A stretch of DNA of 64,000 nt from Hepsetus odoe (taxonomy: Eukaryota; Chordata; Actinopteri; Characiformes; Hepsetidae). The position numbers were made by a program, and so were the translations under genes. Below are positions 23,901-35,130 of this stretch, piece by piece. Position 1 is the stretch's first letter. Each line of letters begins with the position of its first letter. The notes under the pieces were generated by a model. It was given only the letters and a program-made list of their open reading frames with translations, was not told the DNA's origin and did no database searches. Location of the stretch: positions 11,510,422 to 11,574,421 of the forward strand of contig CM029386.1 of NCBI GenBank assembly GCA_017165825.1, written 5' to 3'.

Positions 23901-26900
23901 TTCAAGCTTCACTGCATTTCTTCATGAAAGCTTCATTGCATTCATGTGTCATCTGGGCCCAAGGGCAGGCGGACACACATGCTTTAAGAGTTCATCTCCA
24001 AGGCAGGCACTTCACCTTGCTCAGATACCTCAGAAGTGATTGAAAATGGCACAAGACAAAAATGTCCCAAAAACGAAATAGATGAAAACAGCAATAACCT
24101 CAAATAATAAGAAGTAACAAATAACCATTTTTGCACTTTGTATTTTTTGCTGACTTCCTCAGATGTATTCTCCCACAACAACACTTATGTAATCAAAGAG
24201 GAGCTATAGAAAGTCAAGCTAAAATGTCTATCATTATGTTAAACTCCTTACCGACTGACCATGTATAGCAGCTATGTGAGTAAAAAACACTTATTTACAG
24301 AGTAACTCTTTTTGATTGGAATAAAAAAAAAAAGCCGATTGTTGATTTATGCTGATTTATGTATTTATTTTTATTTGTGAATTTTTGTTCTCCCTACAGA
24401 ATGAATGGCTGAGTAAGCCCTCTGCATAATATGCATATTCATATATTCAAACATTGCTCAGATGCTGCTCTCAATCCTGTGGTACTCTCCAAAGCCAGCT
24501 ATTTGAAAATTAAAACCAAGGGGCACCAAGATTCTTATTGAAATGTATGAACAATTAGGCAGCGTTCTTTTCTTGGTGGGAAAAGTATTGCTTGAAAAAA
24601 ATGATCCAATGGGCTCCTTGGGATGAAGCATTTGAGCTTCTTTGTGCTTCCCTGTAGAAACGTGCAATGAAAACTTCCAAATTGCATTATGAAACACTTA
24701 CAAGAATTGTCTTTATTTATCTTTGTTACTGTTGTGATACAGGTTAGTTGGAAGAGGAATTTATCTATGGTTGAAATATCGTTGTAGTTTTACATATAGT
24801 ACTACATTTATTATAAAAATAAAAAATGTAAAAGCCTTCTCAAAAAGTCCTTATAACCAAAAAGGTTAAGATCTACACATCTTTCCCAGAAAGAAAAGTA
24901 AACTTTGCAAGAAATTAAAGGTAAGCATTCTTACCAAAAGAATGCCAAAGGCAGAGTTAGGGGGATAGATAGTAAAAGTCACTTGAAATCTAAGGCTGAT
25001 ATTATGTATCTATTTATTAATGATTGATGTCTAAATATGTTTTCTATATTTTTTGCTCCATTCCAAGTTTTGAAACTCCCACTGGCTTAACATACATTCT
25101 GGGTGTCAATTTAATGTTTAGTCATTCAGTCTTTTCATACTAATACTATTTTTACAGATGAAATGTAAATGCTCCCGTTTAGGGTCACCACAGCGGATCA
25201 ACCGTCTCCATTTCTTCCGGTCCTCTGTATCTTCCTGCTTCAAACCAACCACCTGCATGTGATGTATGAAACAAAAATAAATAAGGTTCATCTAATAATA
25301 GCTAACATTAATGTTAGAAAAATCAGTTAATGAAACCTAGATATACACATCTTTTTATGAACTTGGGTGAAAAATATGTATTTAAATAGTTATTCAAAAT
25401 CTTTTTATAAAATTGTGTGAAGAATTGGTACAAATAAACTTCCAGCATACACCATAAAAAAACTTCCAAGAAACAGTTGAATTTATATGGACTTTGCTCT
25501 TTTTTTATTTAGAGAGGTGGTGTTACAACCACCTTTACTTCACCAAACCACTTTTCACTTCATCAAGAGGACTACTAAACAGTGACAATTAAGAGACTTA
25601 CACATATAGCTTGGTGTTTGGGGGAAAAAATGTGTTTGTTTGTTATTCAGAAAACTTTCTTCTAGGGTACAGGTTTGATGTCAGTCCTAAAAAAATCAAG
25701 CACATTCTCAGATGAGATTACAATTGGAATACAACATGACCAAAAGCATGATCAAGTTGAACCGGTTTAATTACTTAAAACTTTCCTTGTGTTGCATTTT
25801 TCCTGCATTTCCTTTCCTTCTCTAGGCACATCCAGACTTTTGACATGTCTTTGATTCAAGCAGCATTGTTAGCCTAAGATGTATTTCAAAGTTTCTTTTT
25901 TTTTAGTACAAATCACAACAAATAGGCCAGTGCTTCACAAACCAGCTCTCACAGAACTTGAAATGGTCCACATTTTCTCAATTTTTGCTCCAAACACAAT
26001 GGGACAGAGTGAAAATATGGCATTTGAAGATCCCTGAAGACCAGGTTCCATTGAAGTAGTGACCAGTCACATCTCATGCTTCCGTCTCACCTCCCACATT
26101 TCTCCACAGGTATCTCGGTGAGCATTTCTACATTCAGTTTGGTTGCCATAGCAATCGAGAGGTACAGTGCCATCTGCAACCCACTGACGTCGCGTGCATG
26201 GCAGACCCGCTCACATGCCTACAAAGTCATCGCAGGTACCTGGGTTTTGTCAGTTGCCATCATGGTGCCATACCCGGTCTTCAGCACGCTGGTATCTGTC
26301 AGCAAATCCAACAATACCACTGCCCACATGTGTCGTCCAGAGTGGCCCATGAGCCAAGTAGAACAGACATGGTGAGTTTGACTAACACAAACACTACACA
26401 CTTATATCAAGTCGCTAAAATTAGTGAAACACTTTTATGTCTTTAAAGAACCTTTGATGATTCCTTGATGCCATTGCCATTCATCCAGAAGAGCATTCGT
26501 GAGGTCAGGCGAGGACGAGACGAGACGACTCTCTATTCAAGTTCATCCCAAAGGTGTTCATTAGGGTTGAGGTCGTGGCTCTGTGTGTGACAGTAAAGTT
26601 CTTTCACAATATAAAGGACCCAGTCATGTCTTTATGGTGCATTTGTCTTTTTGTATTTGGAGGGAGTCATGTGGAAACAGAATAAAAGTCTTCCCCAAAT
26701 TATTCCCACAAATGTTAGAAGCCTAGAATTGCCAAAAATTCTTGGTAAAACTAAAGCATTAAAGGGGGCAGCGGGCAGCGGTGGCCTAGTGGTTAGGGCG
26801 TTGGCCACATGATTGGAGGATCGGGGGCTCGAACCCCTTCCCAATAGGTTTCCCTGAGGTACCCTTGAGCAAGGTGCCGTCCACATCACTGCTCCCCGGG

Positions 26901-29900
26901 CGCTTTCAATAGCTGCCCACTGCTGCACGGTGTTTGAGTGTGCATGGGTTAAATGCAGAGGTCCAATTTCGTTGTGGTTCACTGTCTGCTGTGCTGTGAC
27001 CTCGCAATGACAAGGGTTTTCACTTTCACTTTTTTTCACTTTCATTAAGATTTACCTTTCACTCCAAACAGTTATCCCTCCCCCTCCAAATTTTACAGCT
27101 GGCACAGTGGAGTCAGAAAAGAAAAAACAGCTTTTTAACTTGGGCCAAAGAGTGGCTGGTGTCAGCAATCAGAATGTTCATAACAGATGTGCAAATGTTT
27201 AAAATAAAATAATAAAGAATCATGTAGGATATGGACTCTTTAAGAAATGTTTTTTTGTAAGTGAGATGTTTTTAGTTTAAAGAATATCAAATGAATGAAA
27301 TGATTTATCTTAATAGATTTTTTTTCATAGAATTGCTTGTTCAAGGCCATTAAGAACTTTTATTTAAAAGAAGGTGATTGTTTACTTTTATAGGGATTGC
27401 TATCTTTTTGCTTTAAATAGTAAGACATAGCCTGCAGTTTCATGGTAAAACATCTTCTGTTTATGCTGTCTTTTCCATGCAGTCTACAATATTGCAAAAT
27501 TTCTCATAAAGGACAGGGGTGATGCCTCCAGCAGTGCCTTTAGTAAAATCAAGGCTTCCCACAGATCTTTACATCATCCAGGGAGAAATCTTGTCTTACT
27601 ATTCAAGGATCCCTCATTTTAAAGCCTCCATCCATATTCTGAATGCCTCACCAGTTAAGTCTGTCAAAAATGTACCCCAAGCAAGAGAGTGAAGCAGAGC
27701 AATTAAACCAATCTTTGGCATATTTGAGCATTTCCTCAGGGCAGAAGACAAAAAACTGCAGGAGACAGAGCTCTGGAAGCTGTCAGGAATCTACTTCTTA
27801 ATTCCCCCCCTTTCCTCTGAGCCTTTATTATCTCATGTCACCCGTTCAGATTCCTTTTTTGTAAAGTGGACCATGGGGGGTTAGAGAGATCTCTAACTTT
27901 CACTAGCTCGAGTAATTAGCGGGCATGTCGGGTAGAAGAATCTCTCAAGGTAGTCATACTGATGCTGTAATGATGATGGCCAGAAAGCTGTTAAAGCTGT
28001 GTGCAAAAAAATGATATTTCTGACCCTCTAGATGAAATGTCTTCAGCTTTCAGAGATGAACCATTAAAAAGCAATAGAGTTTAATAGAGAGAGTTTAATG
28101 GGGATGATTTTTTTTCTTAGTTTTCTATTTGTGATGAAATAGAGAATGTGCAAGTTTGATGGGTTTTTTGAAAGGTTCATCAAACAAAGGCTTTTCAACC
28201 ATGCAAAGACGCCTTTCAATTCAAAGATGGGTTTGTTGTTAAAAAAGTTCAGAGTGGTGACTGAGTATCACTTTTTAAATCAAAGCTATACAATACTATG
28301 GTCTACAAGTCTTGAGCGACCCCTCTTTTCGATTCAGAGAAACAAACTGTTTTTTGTTACATTTATTTTTAATATTAAATAACAAATAGAAGAAGATACA
28401 TGCCTTCAAATCCTCAACCCAGCCACGAGGAATGCACAAGCCAGTGTATCTCTTCGTGCTGATCCCAAGCCTGGATAAATGGAGAAGGTTTCGTTAGGAA
28501 AGGCGCCTGGTGCAAAACATTTGCCAAATCAAAATGTGGGCAACAATACAGATTTCCAGACCAGATCTCTGGTGAAACTGCACTCTGAAGTGGCCTTGAG
28601 ATGCCTAAGTTTTGGGGCGCACTCTTACACACCTGGCAACTAGACAAAGTGCCAGATGTGCCCAGTCATACAGAGTGACGTGTACCATGACACTGCTTTT
28701 GCATGTGTTTTTTTCCATGTTGTTTAAGATGACTGACAGGCTACAAGATATGCACGCTTAACCCTGCCTTTCAATAAATATTTGAAACTTTAAGGTTGTC
28801 ACTTCTATCAGACTTCAAGTCTTTAAAGTCCCTTTTTGTATTGATTATATCATGCAAAAATAAACTACATTTACGGCATTTAGCAGATGCTCTTATCCAG
28901 AGCGACTTACAGGTCCTAATTACAGGGACAGTCCCCCTGGAGCAACTCAGGGTTAAGGGTCTTGCTCAGGGACCCAGTGGTGGTAGTGCTAGAGGTGGGA
29001 TTCAAACCTGGGACCTCCTGAGCCAGAGATCCATAGGCAAGCAAGGTTAGTTTTTTTAAGTATGTAAAAGTAACACTTTTTAAAAGAATAATAATTTTGT
29101 CTTTTTATAAAGTAACTTTAGGTAAAAGGCAACCCTGGGGACTCTGGATGAGTTTTATATCAAATGAGATTTTATATAAAGGGGTAATTAATGAATGGCA
29201 TTAAAGCCATGCCCCCTTGATATGCAATGGATCTACAGGATTAATATTCTACGAAAGGTTTATGGTACATGAGATGTTTGTTATACCAAAAATGGCCCAG
29301 TAACCTACTTGGTAAGTTCAGACTGTATTAAATGCACTGCAGAGAATGGGGAGACCCAAATATTTAAGCTTATTCTCTACAAAACTTGGAAGACCAATAA
29401 CAACATTATTCATGTTGTGTTGTGCTGTGCTGCGTTTCACAATGGCAAGGGTTGTCACTTTCACTTTCACTTTCAAAGGAAGCTTCCAGACCATCCTCTG
29501 TCCCCCCTCACAGCCTTTCCCCGTAGTGTTTTTAAGGCAAAGTTTTTGCTTTGATTGCATTCCCCCCATTATGAATTTGAAAGCCTCGTATGGAAAAAGG
29601 ATGATGAGTGTCTTTGATATGGAATAAATGCAGTGGCGGAGGGTGGCACTATCAAAGACGCCTGAGAGATGAAAAAAAAAATCAACGCAAAAGGATCAGC
29701 GGAAGATGCTTTCAGGCAACACTCCCACGCTGTCATTTGAATAATATCACAATGAAATAATAACATCAACTCACTTTGTACTTTCATGTGCAACATAATT
29801 CTGGACCAGCAGATGTTACTGGGCTGTTCTTTTCTTTTATTTATTGATTTTTTTGATCTTGCGAGTTAGCCACTGAATATTGCAGATGAACTGTAGTGCT

Positions 29901-32900
29901 GCATTGGCTGGTTTTGCAGTGCTCCCTTGAGCCCATGGGGGCCTATGCATTTGCTTGTCTGTTTCAATGCTTGAGGGTAAGTTGAGGGTTGCACTAATGT
30001 CGGAAAAGCTTTATAAGCCCTTTTCAATCAGCGAATGAACATATTAGTCTCATCACTCACGGAGTTGATACGGAGCTACTGTATCTAGTAATTGCAATAA
30101 GTTTGACTCAGCTGCTTCAGAGCTCAAATAATGTTTAGGTCTATTGATTCAGTACCCTTTCATTTTGTTTATGGATTTCTCCATCTCTCACTCTCTTTTA
30201 GGTACATCCTACTGCTGTTTATTCTATTCTTTATCCCAGGTGGGGTAATGGCCATTGCTTATGGCCTCATCTCCAGGGAACTCTACCGAGGGATTCAGTT
30301 TGAGCTGGAGCAGAAGAAAGATAGCAGTGGTAAGAATCAGGTCAATTGTTTGTTTTTTTTAAAGACTTTTTCCGCATCAATATGTATAAGCCCAAAAAGC
30401 CCTAGTAGATGTTTTTATTGATTTGAAATGCCTTGGACAATATCTCCAAAATACTGATTACTATCTCACCATGAAATATAATTCTGCTTCACGTTTAAAT
30501 TGTGAAACTTGCTCTCTACAATAAAAACCACAATGTTGCTTTTTTTTCATGATATGTAAATATTAAATTTAATTGCTTTTGCACAGATCTTTTATGTTTA
30601 AGAATGTGAGGAAAAATCGTAAATTAAGCAAATAAACAGCTTTTGTGTATTGAAATGCCAAAAGTGTGTTCTCATTAGAGGATGGACTTATTTTACTTTT
30701 TACTAAAAAAAAAACAGCTTTATTAAATGTTTTCATCACGTTTTAGGATTATTACTTTAACTGAGAGCTTTTAGAAGATTCCTATCTTATCTTCATAGGA
30801 AAAAAGTATAAAGACATCTGTTTAAGGTAAAACAGCATTGAAGAGAAAGCAGAGAAATAAAAGGAAGATCACTGAAACAGTTAGAAAGGCTGATTTGGCA
30901 ATGATCCAAAATTAAAAAGGCATTACAAATGTATTAACATCTTTCTGTTGAATGTAGTAGGCTGAACAGTGGTCATGGGTTTTTTAAAATAAGAAAGTAT
31001 GGTGTTGAAAGGAAGGTAAACTGTCCCATTTAGCATTTTCCCAGTCTAGCAAGGTAATAGCTAAACTTAATTCTTTTTCTAAACCATTTAATACGTACAT
31101 ATTAACCTGTTGGTGAAGCCACAGATCCCTTGTTTTCTTAATACTGGCAGAGCTTTAGATGAACAAAATCCCATTTTGGATTGTGTGCCACAAATCCTTC
31201 CACTAGGGTGGCCTGTTTTTGTGTAAGAACCTTGCATGTGCCAAGCACTTGGTCTGATCATGTACTCCTCTCATCATGTACTCCTTTTAACCTGACTTGC
31301 TGTGTGCTGCTGATCACTGTGTGCTCTTGAACACTTGCATTTGGAAGCCACTGGAAGGCGAGTGGGCTAAGCTTTCATCTCCCAGGCTTCCCCTTAAGGC
31401 TTTTCAATTCCACACACTTTCCTGCTTGATCTAGCTCTCCCACAAAGAAGGGCTAAAAAGTATTGGTTTTCCAACCCAGATGTTAAAGAGAGCTCTGTTT
31501 TGATGCACAGTGTGTAAGGCTTGGCAGGTCACAGAGGGCTAAGCAGCAGGGCTGTCACTTTGGAAAGGATTATAGCAAAACAGCCTACTCTACCCCCTTA
31601 CAGCAATCTTTCAAACAGTCTCTGTTTGCAGCCAAAGTGGATGCAGAGCACATATGCATAGCATTCAAGTGGAGGAGTTGTGTTTTTAAAGCTAGCGTGA
31701 ACCTGCTGAAGTATATTTGCATGTGAAGACAAGCTAATGCACTGGATTTCTGTGTTAGTCTTTTGCACTTAGATTTATGGCAAGTATGCTATGTGTGGAT
31801 GTTACATACAGTAAGTACACATTAGCAACTTCGAGATTGTGTGACTTCATTCAGGACAGTTGTACCCATAAAAATGACCCAGAGAAAAATCACACTGACA
31901 GTATTCCAGTAAGTACTGGAATTGCTTATTCAGAAGACAGAAATTAAGTTTTGGGAATCAGTGCATTTAACATTTATTTAATGGTCTCACAGACCAAAAT
32001 CATCACCACCTTCTATACAGGTACATTATTAGAACCTCCTCATCTGTCCACATGTTTATTGTGGACTATAACTTTAGTGGATAAAGCTTAACTTGCATTA
32101 AAATGTAAATAATGCATATGTTTGTGGACTTTTACGTTGCTTAAAACAGACACATACATTTTTATATGTTAAAGAAGCATACATGAGCCTTAGGACTGCT
32201 TTACTTTCCTGCCTAAGCTTGAGCTAGACTGGTAAATCAATGCAATGGGACTTTTATATCAACATAACAAGTCTTGATTGATAATCATGACTGAACTAAG
32301 CATTATCTGTTTTTCTTAGTAGTGGTCATGTTCTCAAATGAAGTCTATTAAGCTTTTACACTGAGCTTCTAATACACCAAATAATGTCCCATTGTTGAGC
32401 TTGTGAGACCAATAATTTACATTTACATTTACGGCATTTAGCAGACTATTTTTTAGCGGACACTCATTTATCCAGAGTGACTTCCAGGTCCTAATTACAG
32501 GGACAGTCCTCCTGGAGCAATTCAGGGTTAAGGGTCTTGCTCAAGGACCCAGTGGTGATAGTGCTAGAGGTGGGATTCAAACCAGGAACCTCTGAATCCA
32601 TAGGTCCGTAGGCAAGTACCCTACCACTAGACCACCACCACCCTACCACCCTACCACCCTAATTGACCTGTTCAGGGTATTTTGGGAGCAGTAGCAGACT
32701 GGCTATGCATATAATCTATATCATATCATAATCATATAATAAACAAAGACATTTAGCAAAAATAAGCTAAAAATTAATTAATTTTACCCCTTTATAATGA
32801 AAATACATTCACCATTTTTGCCAGTTTGTGTGCAATATTCAGCCATAATTGCGTTTTTTTTTTTTTTTTTTGGCTACAAAGTTACCCATTTATCATTCAT

Positions 32901-33553
32901 ATATGGCACCATTGATTTGATTTACATAAACCTAAATCTCTACAATCACTACTCTTCCGGTCAGGTAGTAGTTATAATGAATTCCCAACTCTGTTCTCCA
33001 CTGTTCATTTCTGTTCATAGTTCTGGTGAATGGAATGAATGGCACAGTGTCCCATGGCCACAATGATGGTGATGGTTGCTACATTCAGGTGCCCAAAAAA
33101 GCCCCAGCCATGGAGCTGTCGACCCTCAGCACCTCAGCCACCATCAAGACAGACCGGCCTCGTAGCAACACCTCAGAAGCCAAACTACTTGCGAAGAAGC
33201 GCGTTATCCGCATGCTGATAATCATTGTGGTCATGTTCTTCGTCTGCTGGATGCCCATTTTTACAGCAAACACCTGGAAAGCCTTTGACCAGCGTTCTGC
33301 AAAGCGAGTTCTCTCTGGCGCACCTATCTCCTTCATCCAGCTGCTTTCCTACACCTCTGCCTGTGTTAACCCCGTCATCTATTGCTTCATGAACAAGCGC
33401 TTCAGAAAGGCTCTGCTGGCCACCTTCGCCTGCTGCAGGCAGCCATGTCGACATCGCAGGAGGAGGGATGGAGACGAGGATGTTACTGGGGTCACTGCAG
33501 CGTCTATGTCAAAATTCAGCTACACTACTGTTAGCACTGTGGGGCCATGCTAA
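11805..33553 (+). CDS. cckbr: Cholecystokinin/gastrin receptor type B (five exons)
   Basis: Joined exons 11805-11949, 16819-17067, 26110-26371, 30202-30329 and 33021-33553 give 438 aa; human CCKBR has 447. This class A, typically Gq-coupled receptor binds CCK and gastrin peptides at the plasma membrane. Seen here are N-glycosylation sequons N7, N20, N28 and N33, TM1 with GN (N69), TM2 LAVSD (D97), C124-C206 for the conserved disulphide, ERY (148-150), CWMP (337-340), NPVIY (378-382) and a C399-C400 palmitoylation pair. Type B rather than type A is favoured by SAIC.PL, WQTRSHA, GLISRELY, SGAPISFI, ACVNP and the tail end SYTTVSTVGPC, close to human SYTTISTLGPG. The start at 11805 (MNLQRLN) aligns with human MELLKLN. 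All splice sites are GT..AG with compatible phases (1,1,2,1). Teleosts can carry two copies; which one this is cannot be told. Confidence 0.94.
14178..14203. repeat. (AT)n microsatellite
   Basis: Perfect AT dinucleotide run in cckbr intron 1. Confidence 0.95.
16672..16780 (+). mobile_element. SINE family 1, 3' fragment
   Basis: Retains the CTGCCCCCTGCTGCACGATG block, GGGTTAAATGCA, TTCATTGTGCTGTGG and the CACTTTCACTTTC end. The tRNA-like head is missing. It ends about 40 bp before cckbr exon 2. Confidence 0.82.
16819..17067 (+). CDS. cckbr: cckbr exon 2: TM1, TM2 and start of TM3
   Basis: The acceptor is ttccatcag|AAATGG and the donor TTCATGG|gtaagg; 249 nt. It encodes TM1 (about 54-78), RMRTVTN loop 1, TM2 with LAVSD, and C124 at the top of TM3. 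Its internal ATG (16821) is not the gene start because the exon joins in frame to exon 1. Confidence 0.96.
19482..19730 (+). mobile_element. tRNA-derived SINE (family 1)
   Basis: Full-length-looking copy: A box TGGCCTAGCGG, B box GGTTCAAACCCC, the CCTTGAGCAAGGTACC body and the CACTTTCACTTTCAT tail. Lies in cckbr intron 2. Confidence 0.92.
20573..20834 (+). mobile_element. tRNA-derived SINE (family 1)
   Basis: Same family and orientation as the copy 0.85 kb upstream: A box TGGCCTAGTGG, B box GGCTCGAACCCC, body and CACTTTCACTTTCAT tail. The B box differs by one base from the usual GGTTCGA. Confidence 0.92.
22168..22245. mobile_element. Tc1/mariner terminal fragment (family B)
   Basis: CACTGATCAGTCAACATTCA.. 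followed by ACCAACTGCCTAATATTGTA and ..AACAGCTCTGAC resembles the terminal region of the Tc1 family that also left copies at 38.6 and 49.8 kb. Only this end is present. Confidence 0.5.
25170..25261 (-). mobile_element. RTE LINE 3'-end fragment
   Basis: Reverse complement of the last ~90 bp of the 61-63.8 kb LINE (63,648-63,742): GCTCC.GTTTAGGGTCACCA, then CCGTCTCCATTTCTTCCGGT and ..TCTTCCTGCTTCAAA. Similarity stops abruptly after CCTGCATGT. Confidence 0.85.
26110..26371 (+). CDS. cckbr: cckbr exon 3: TM3, TM4 and extracellular loop 2
   Basis: The acceptor is ttctccacag|GT and the donor ACATG|gtgagt; 262 nt. It carries the rest of TM3 with ERY, TM4 (about 170-189) and extracellular loop 2 with an N200 sequon and the M205-C206-R207 triplet. 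Confidence 0.96.
26455..27125 (-). mobile_element. Tc1-like transposon remnant (family C), interrupted by a SINE
   Basis: On the - strand the left piece (26,455-26,756) encodes a decayed transposase C-terminus, with a readable DLNPNEHLWDELE block near 26,535-26,575. The remainder resumes at 27,049-27,125 after the SINE at 26,764-27,042. Many stops and no intact terminal repeats. It lies in antisense to cckbr. Confidence 0.75.
26764..27042 (+). mobile_element. tRNA-derived SINE (family 1), nested in Tc1
   Basis: A box TGGCCTAGTGG, B box GGCTCGAACCCC, the standard body and a duplicated CACTTTCACTTTTTTTCACTT tail. CATTAA occurs at both junctions (26757-26762 and 27043-27048), consistent with a target-site duplication. 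Confidence 0.92.
28409..28566 (+). mobile_element. RTE LINE 5'-end fragment
   Basis: Matches the 5' untranslated start of the LINE at 60,985-61,135: CAACCCAGCCACGAGGAATG, then CCAAGCCTGGATAAATGGAG, ..GCCAAATCAAAATGTGGGCA and TTTCCAGACCAGAT. No coding region follows. Confidence 0.8.
28866..29045 (-). mobile_element. tRNA-derived SINE (family 2), head truncated
   Basis: Read on the - strand it has a B box (GGTTTGAATCCC), a body with CAAGACCCTTAACCCTGAGT and a tail ending CTCTGGATAAGAGCATCTGC..TAAATG. The A-box end is truncated. A longer copy lies at 32.4 kb. Confidence 0.82.
29416..29474 (+). mobile_element. SINE family 1, 3' tail fragment
   Basis: Only the last ~58 bp: GTGCTGTGCTGCGTTTCACA, ATGGCAAGGGTTGTCACTTT and CACTTTC repeats. 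Head and body are missing. Confidence 0.75.
30202..30329 (+). CDS. cckbr: cckbr exon 4: TM5 and start of loop 3
   Basis: The acceptor is ctctcttttag|GTAC and the donor CAGTG|gtaaga; 128 nt. It encodes TM5 (FFIPG..MAIAYGLI) and the start of intracellular loop 3 (SRELYRGI). Confidence 0.95.
30330..33020 (+). other. cckbr: cckbr intron 4
   Basis: 2.7 kb. It contains one family-2 SINE (32.4 kb) and a T-rich run at 32,853-32,870. The remainder was not recognised. Confidence 0.8.
32416..32660 (-). mobile_element. tRNA-derived SINE (family 2)
   Basis: On the - strand: A box TGGTCTAGTGG (32624-32634), B box GGTTTGAATCC (32573-32583), the central body and a tail with CACTCTGGATAAATGAG. It ends in a repeated TAAATGTAAATGTAAAT. 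A (CCACCCTA)n-like run flanks the head at 32,634-32,660. The TAAATG tail is typical of SINEs mobilised by L2-type LINEs. Confidence 0.85.
33021..33553 (+). CDS. cckbr: cckbr exon 5: loop 3, TM6, TM7, C-tail
   Basis: The acceptor is ctgttcatag|TTCTGG and the stop TAA is at 33551-33553. It encodes the Ser/Thr-rich third intracellular loop (with DGDGCYIQVP and AKLLAKKRVIRML), TM6 with CWMP, TM7 with NPVIYCF, the ACC palmitoylation site and a basic, Ser/Thr-ended tail. Confidence 0.96.
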
Positions 33554-35130
33554 CTTTGTTGCAGGTTCTAGGATCATTACAGGCTTGCTTGTTCAGCTCA
33601 AAGTGTCTTGTTTTGTTTTTACTTCTGGTTGTGTTCTTGTGTTTTAAGTGTTACAGCATGCTTTAGCTGGTGATTGTCTCTATTGTTAGATTTTCTTTGT
33701 AATAGCTGGTTTCAATTAATGTCAATGCTGGAGTGACAGTTTTAGACCTAGAAGTGACTTTCTAAAGTGCAAGCCTATAAGCACATTCTGACTGATCCAC
33801 ATATAAAACCTCACAAAAGACTATGGGCAATTGCTTAAAAAAAAAAAAAAAAAAAAAAAATACTACTCTCACACTGTGCTGCATAGGAAAATTGTGGAAA
33901 TTCCTACAGTGCTGTTATATTGTTCATTGCATGATACAATCTATGAATAAGAGCGCTTTTGACTAAGGTCACCTAAACAATGGCTACATATTGGTACATT
34001 CATTATTGATTAGCATGCATAGTAGTAATCTCCATCTTTTGCTGTGTCACTTGCAGAGGATTTCTGGAAAATGAATTAAGATTTTTGGCCTAAAATATAT
34101 TTTGTTTTCAAATCTGGAGGCTATTTTCTCAGATATTTCAGTTGTATCCAAAAGTGAAGTGCCACTAGGGATATGTACCTTTTCTAACGTTGGTTTTCAG
34201 TCCCAGTCCTACATACCTTTAGCACACTAAACCTCTAGTGCATGAAATAGAAATGTGTCAGTAAGGGTTCTTTCCAAGCCAAGAACAGTAAAGAAACCTC
34301 TGTGTTTAAGTATGAAAACTCTTAGACGTTCTTCATTTTAAGACTCCCATTTAGAAGTTTTACTTTTTCATTTTGTCTTTTTAGAGCAGGTTGCAATATT
34401 CTGTTAATCAACAGCTCTGTCATGGGTCTTTGAAGTCCATTGGGCAGATTGGCATCTAATTCACAGGTCTGTGTCTTTGATGCATATCTCCCCGTTCATT
34501 GTTTCTGCAGTTTAGCACACAGTGAAATCAATTCAGCTGCTTAAACAAGAGATGGAGAGGGATCCTAGCTTAAGTCCTTGTCCAATCCATTATAATCCAC
34601 TGTTCTACACTGCCGTTCCGCATCAGAGAGAGGAACTCATTTTTAGAAAGGAGCTTGCTTGACTTGAGCAATTTTGCTTTTGGGGGAAAAAACACAAGAA
34701 GGATAATAAACTGCAGAGGGACGGTTTTCTCAGCAACCCTATTGGCAAAGTCTAAGTCCGCACAATTTATATGTACATAGTTCACCATATAAGCAAGGTG
34801 GCTAATTTGCATAGTTGTGCTTAATTGCTTTCTTCCTCATTGCTCAGGCTGAGGAGACACCTGGGACAGAGGCATTCTTCTCTCAAAAGGCTCAAAGTCT
34901 TCTCTGAATATATGAAAGATAATCCAAGCCCTTGTTTGTAATAATGTTAATGTATGTAGGGAGCTCTAAGGTATGGATTTGCTTTAGCCTGCATATTTTA
35001 TTGATGAGATGATTTCACTGCACTGCACCACTGCAGTGCTTTATTTCAGCTTTATTCCTGATGTTTGGAGGCAAATCTCACCTTAGTTCACTGTTTCCAA
35101 AAAGACTAATAAACATAGGTGTCACAATTT
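33554..35130 (+). other. cckbr: Presumed cckbr 3' UTR and downstream DNA
   Basis: Follows the receptor stop. It contains an A-run at 33,838-33,860. AATAAA hexamers at 34,705 and 35,108 are the first candidate polyadenylation signals. No further gene was seen. Confidence 0.5.
34705..34710 (+). terminator. cckbr: Candidate cckbr polyadenylation signal
   Basis: First AATAAA after the receptor stop, 1.15 kb downstream. A second lies at 35108-35113. Use of either is inferred, not shown. Confidence 0.4.

Larger units (their letters stand above)
17068..26109 (+). other. cckbr: cckbr intron 2
   Basis: At 9.0 kb this is the longest intron. It contains two family-1 SINEs (19.5 and 20.6 kb), a Tc1 family-B end (22.2 kb) and an RTE 3' fragment (25.2 kb). 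A weak repeat-like stretch at 17,640-17,740 (ends ggataaacagttaagataatgag-like) may be another SINE tail. Most of the rest is unrecognised AT-rich DNA. Confidence 0.8.
26372..30201 (+). other. cckbr: cckbr intron 3
   Basis: 3.8 kb. It contains a Tc1 remnant with a nested SINE (26.4-27.1 kb), an RTE 5' fragment (28.4 kb), a family-2 SINE (28.9 kb) and a SINE tail (29.4 kb). Nothing else was recognised. Confidence 0.85.

Noticed and set aside
33085..33454. Two overlapping reverse-strand frames opposite the last cckbr exon
   Set aside because: Antisense shadows of the strongly conserved exon 5; no family resemblance.
11805..33553. Annotation as CCK receptor type A
   Set aside because: Most diagnostic positions (SAIC.PL, WQTRSHA, GLISRELY, SGAPISFI, the SYTTVSTVGPC end) fit type B; only the Met-Cys-Arg triplet of loop 2 is type-A-like.
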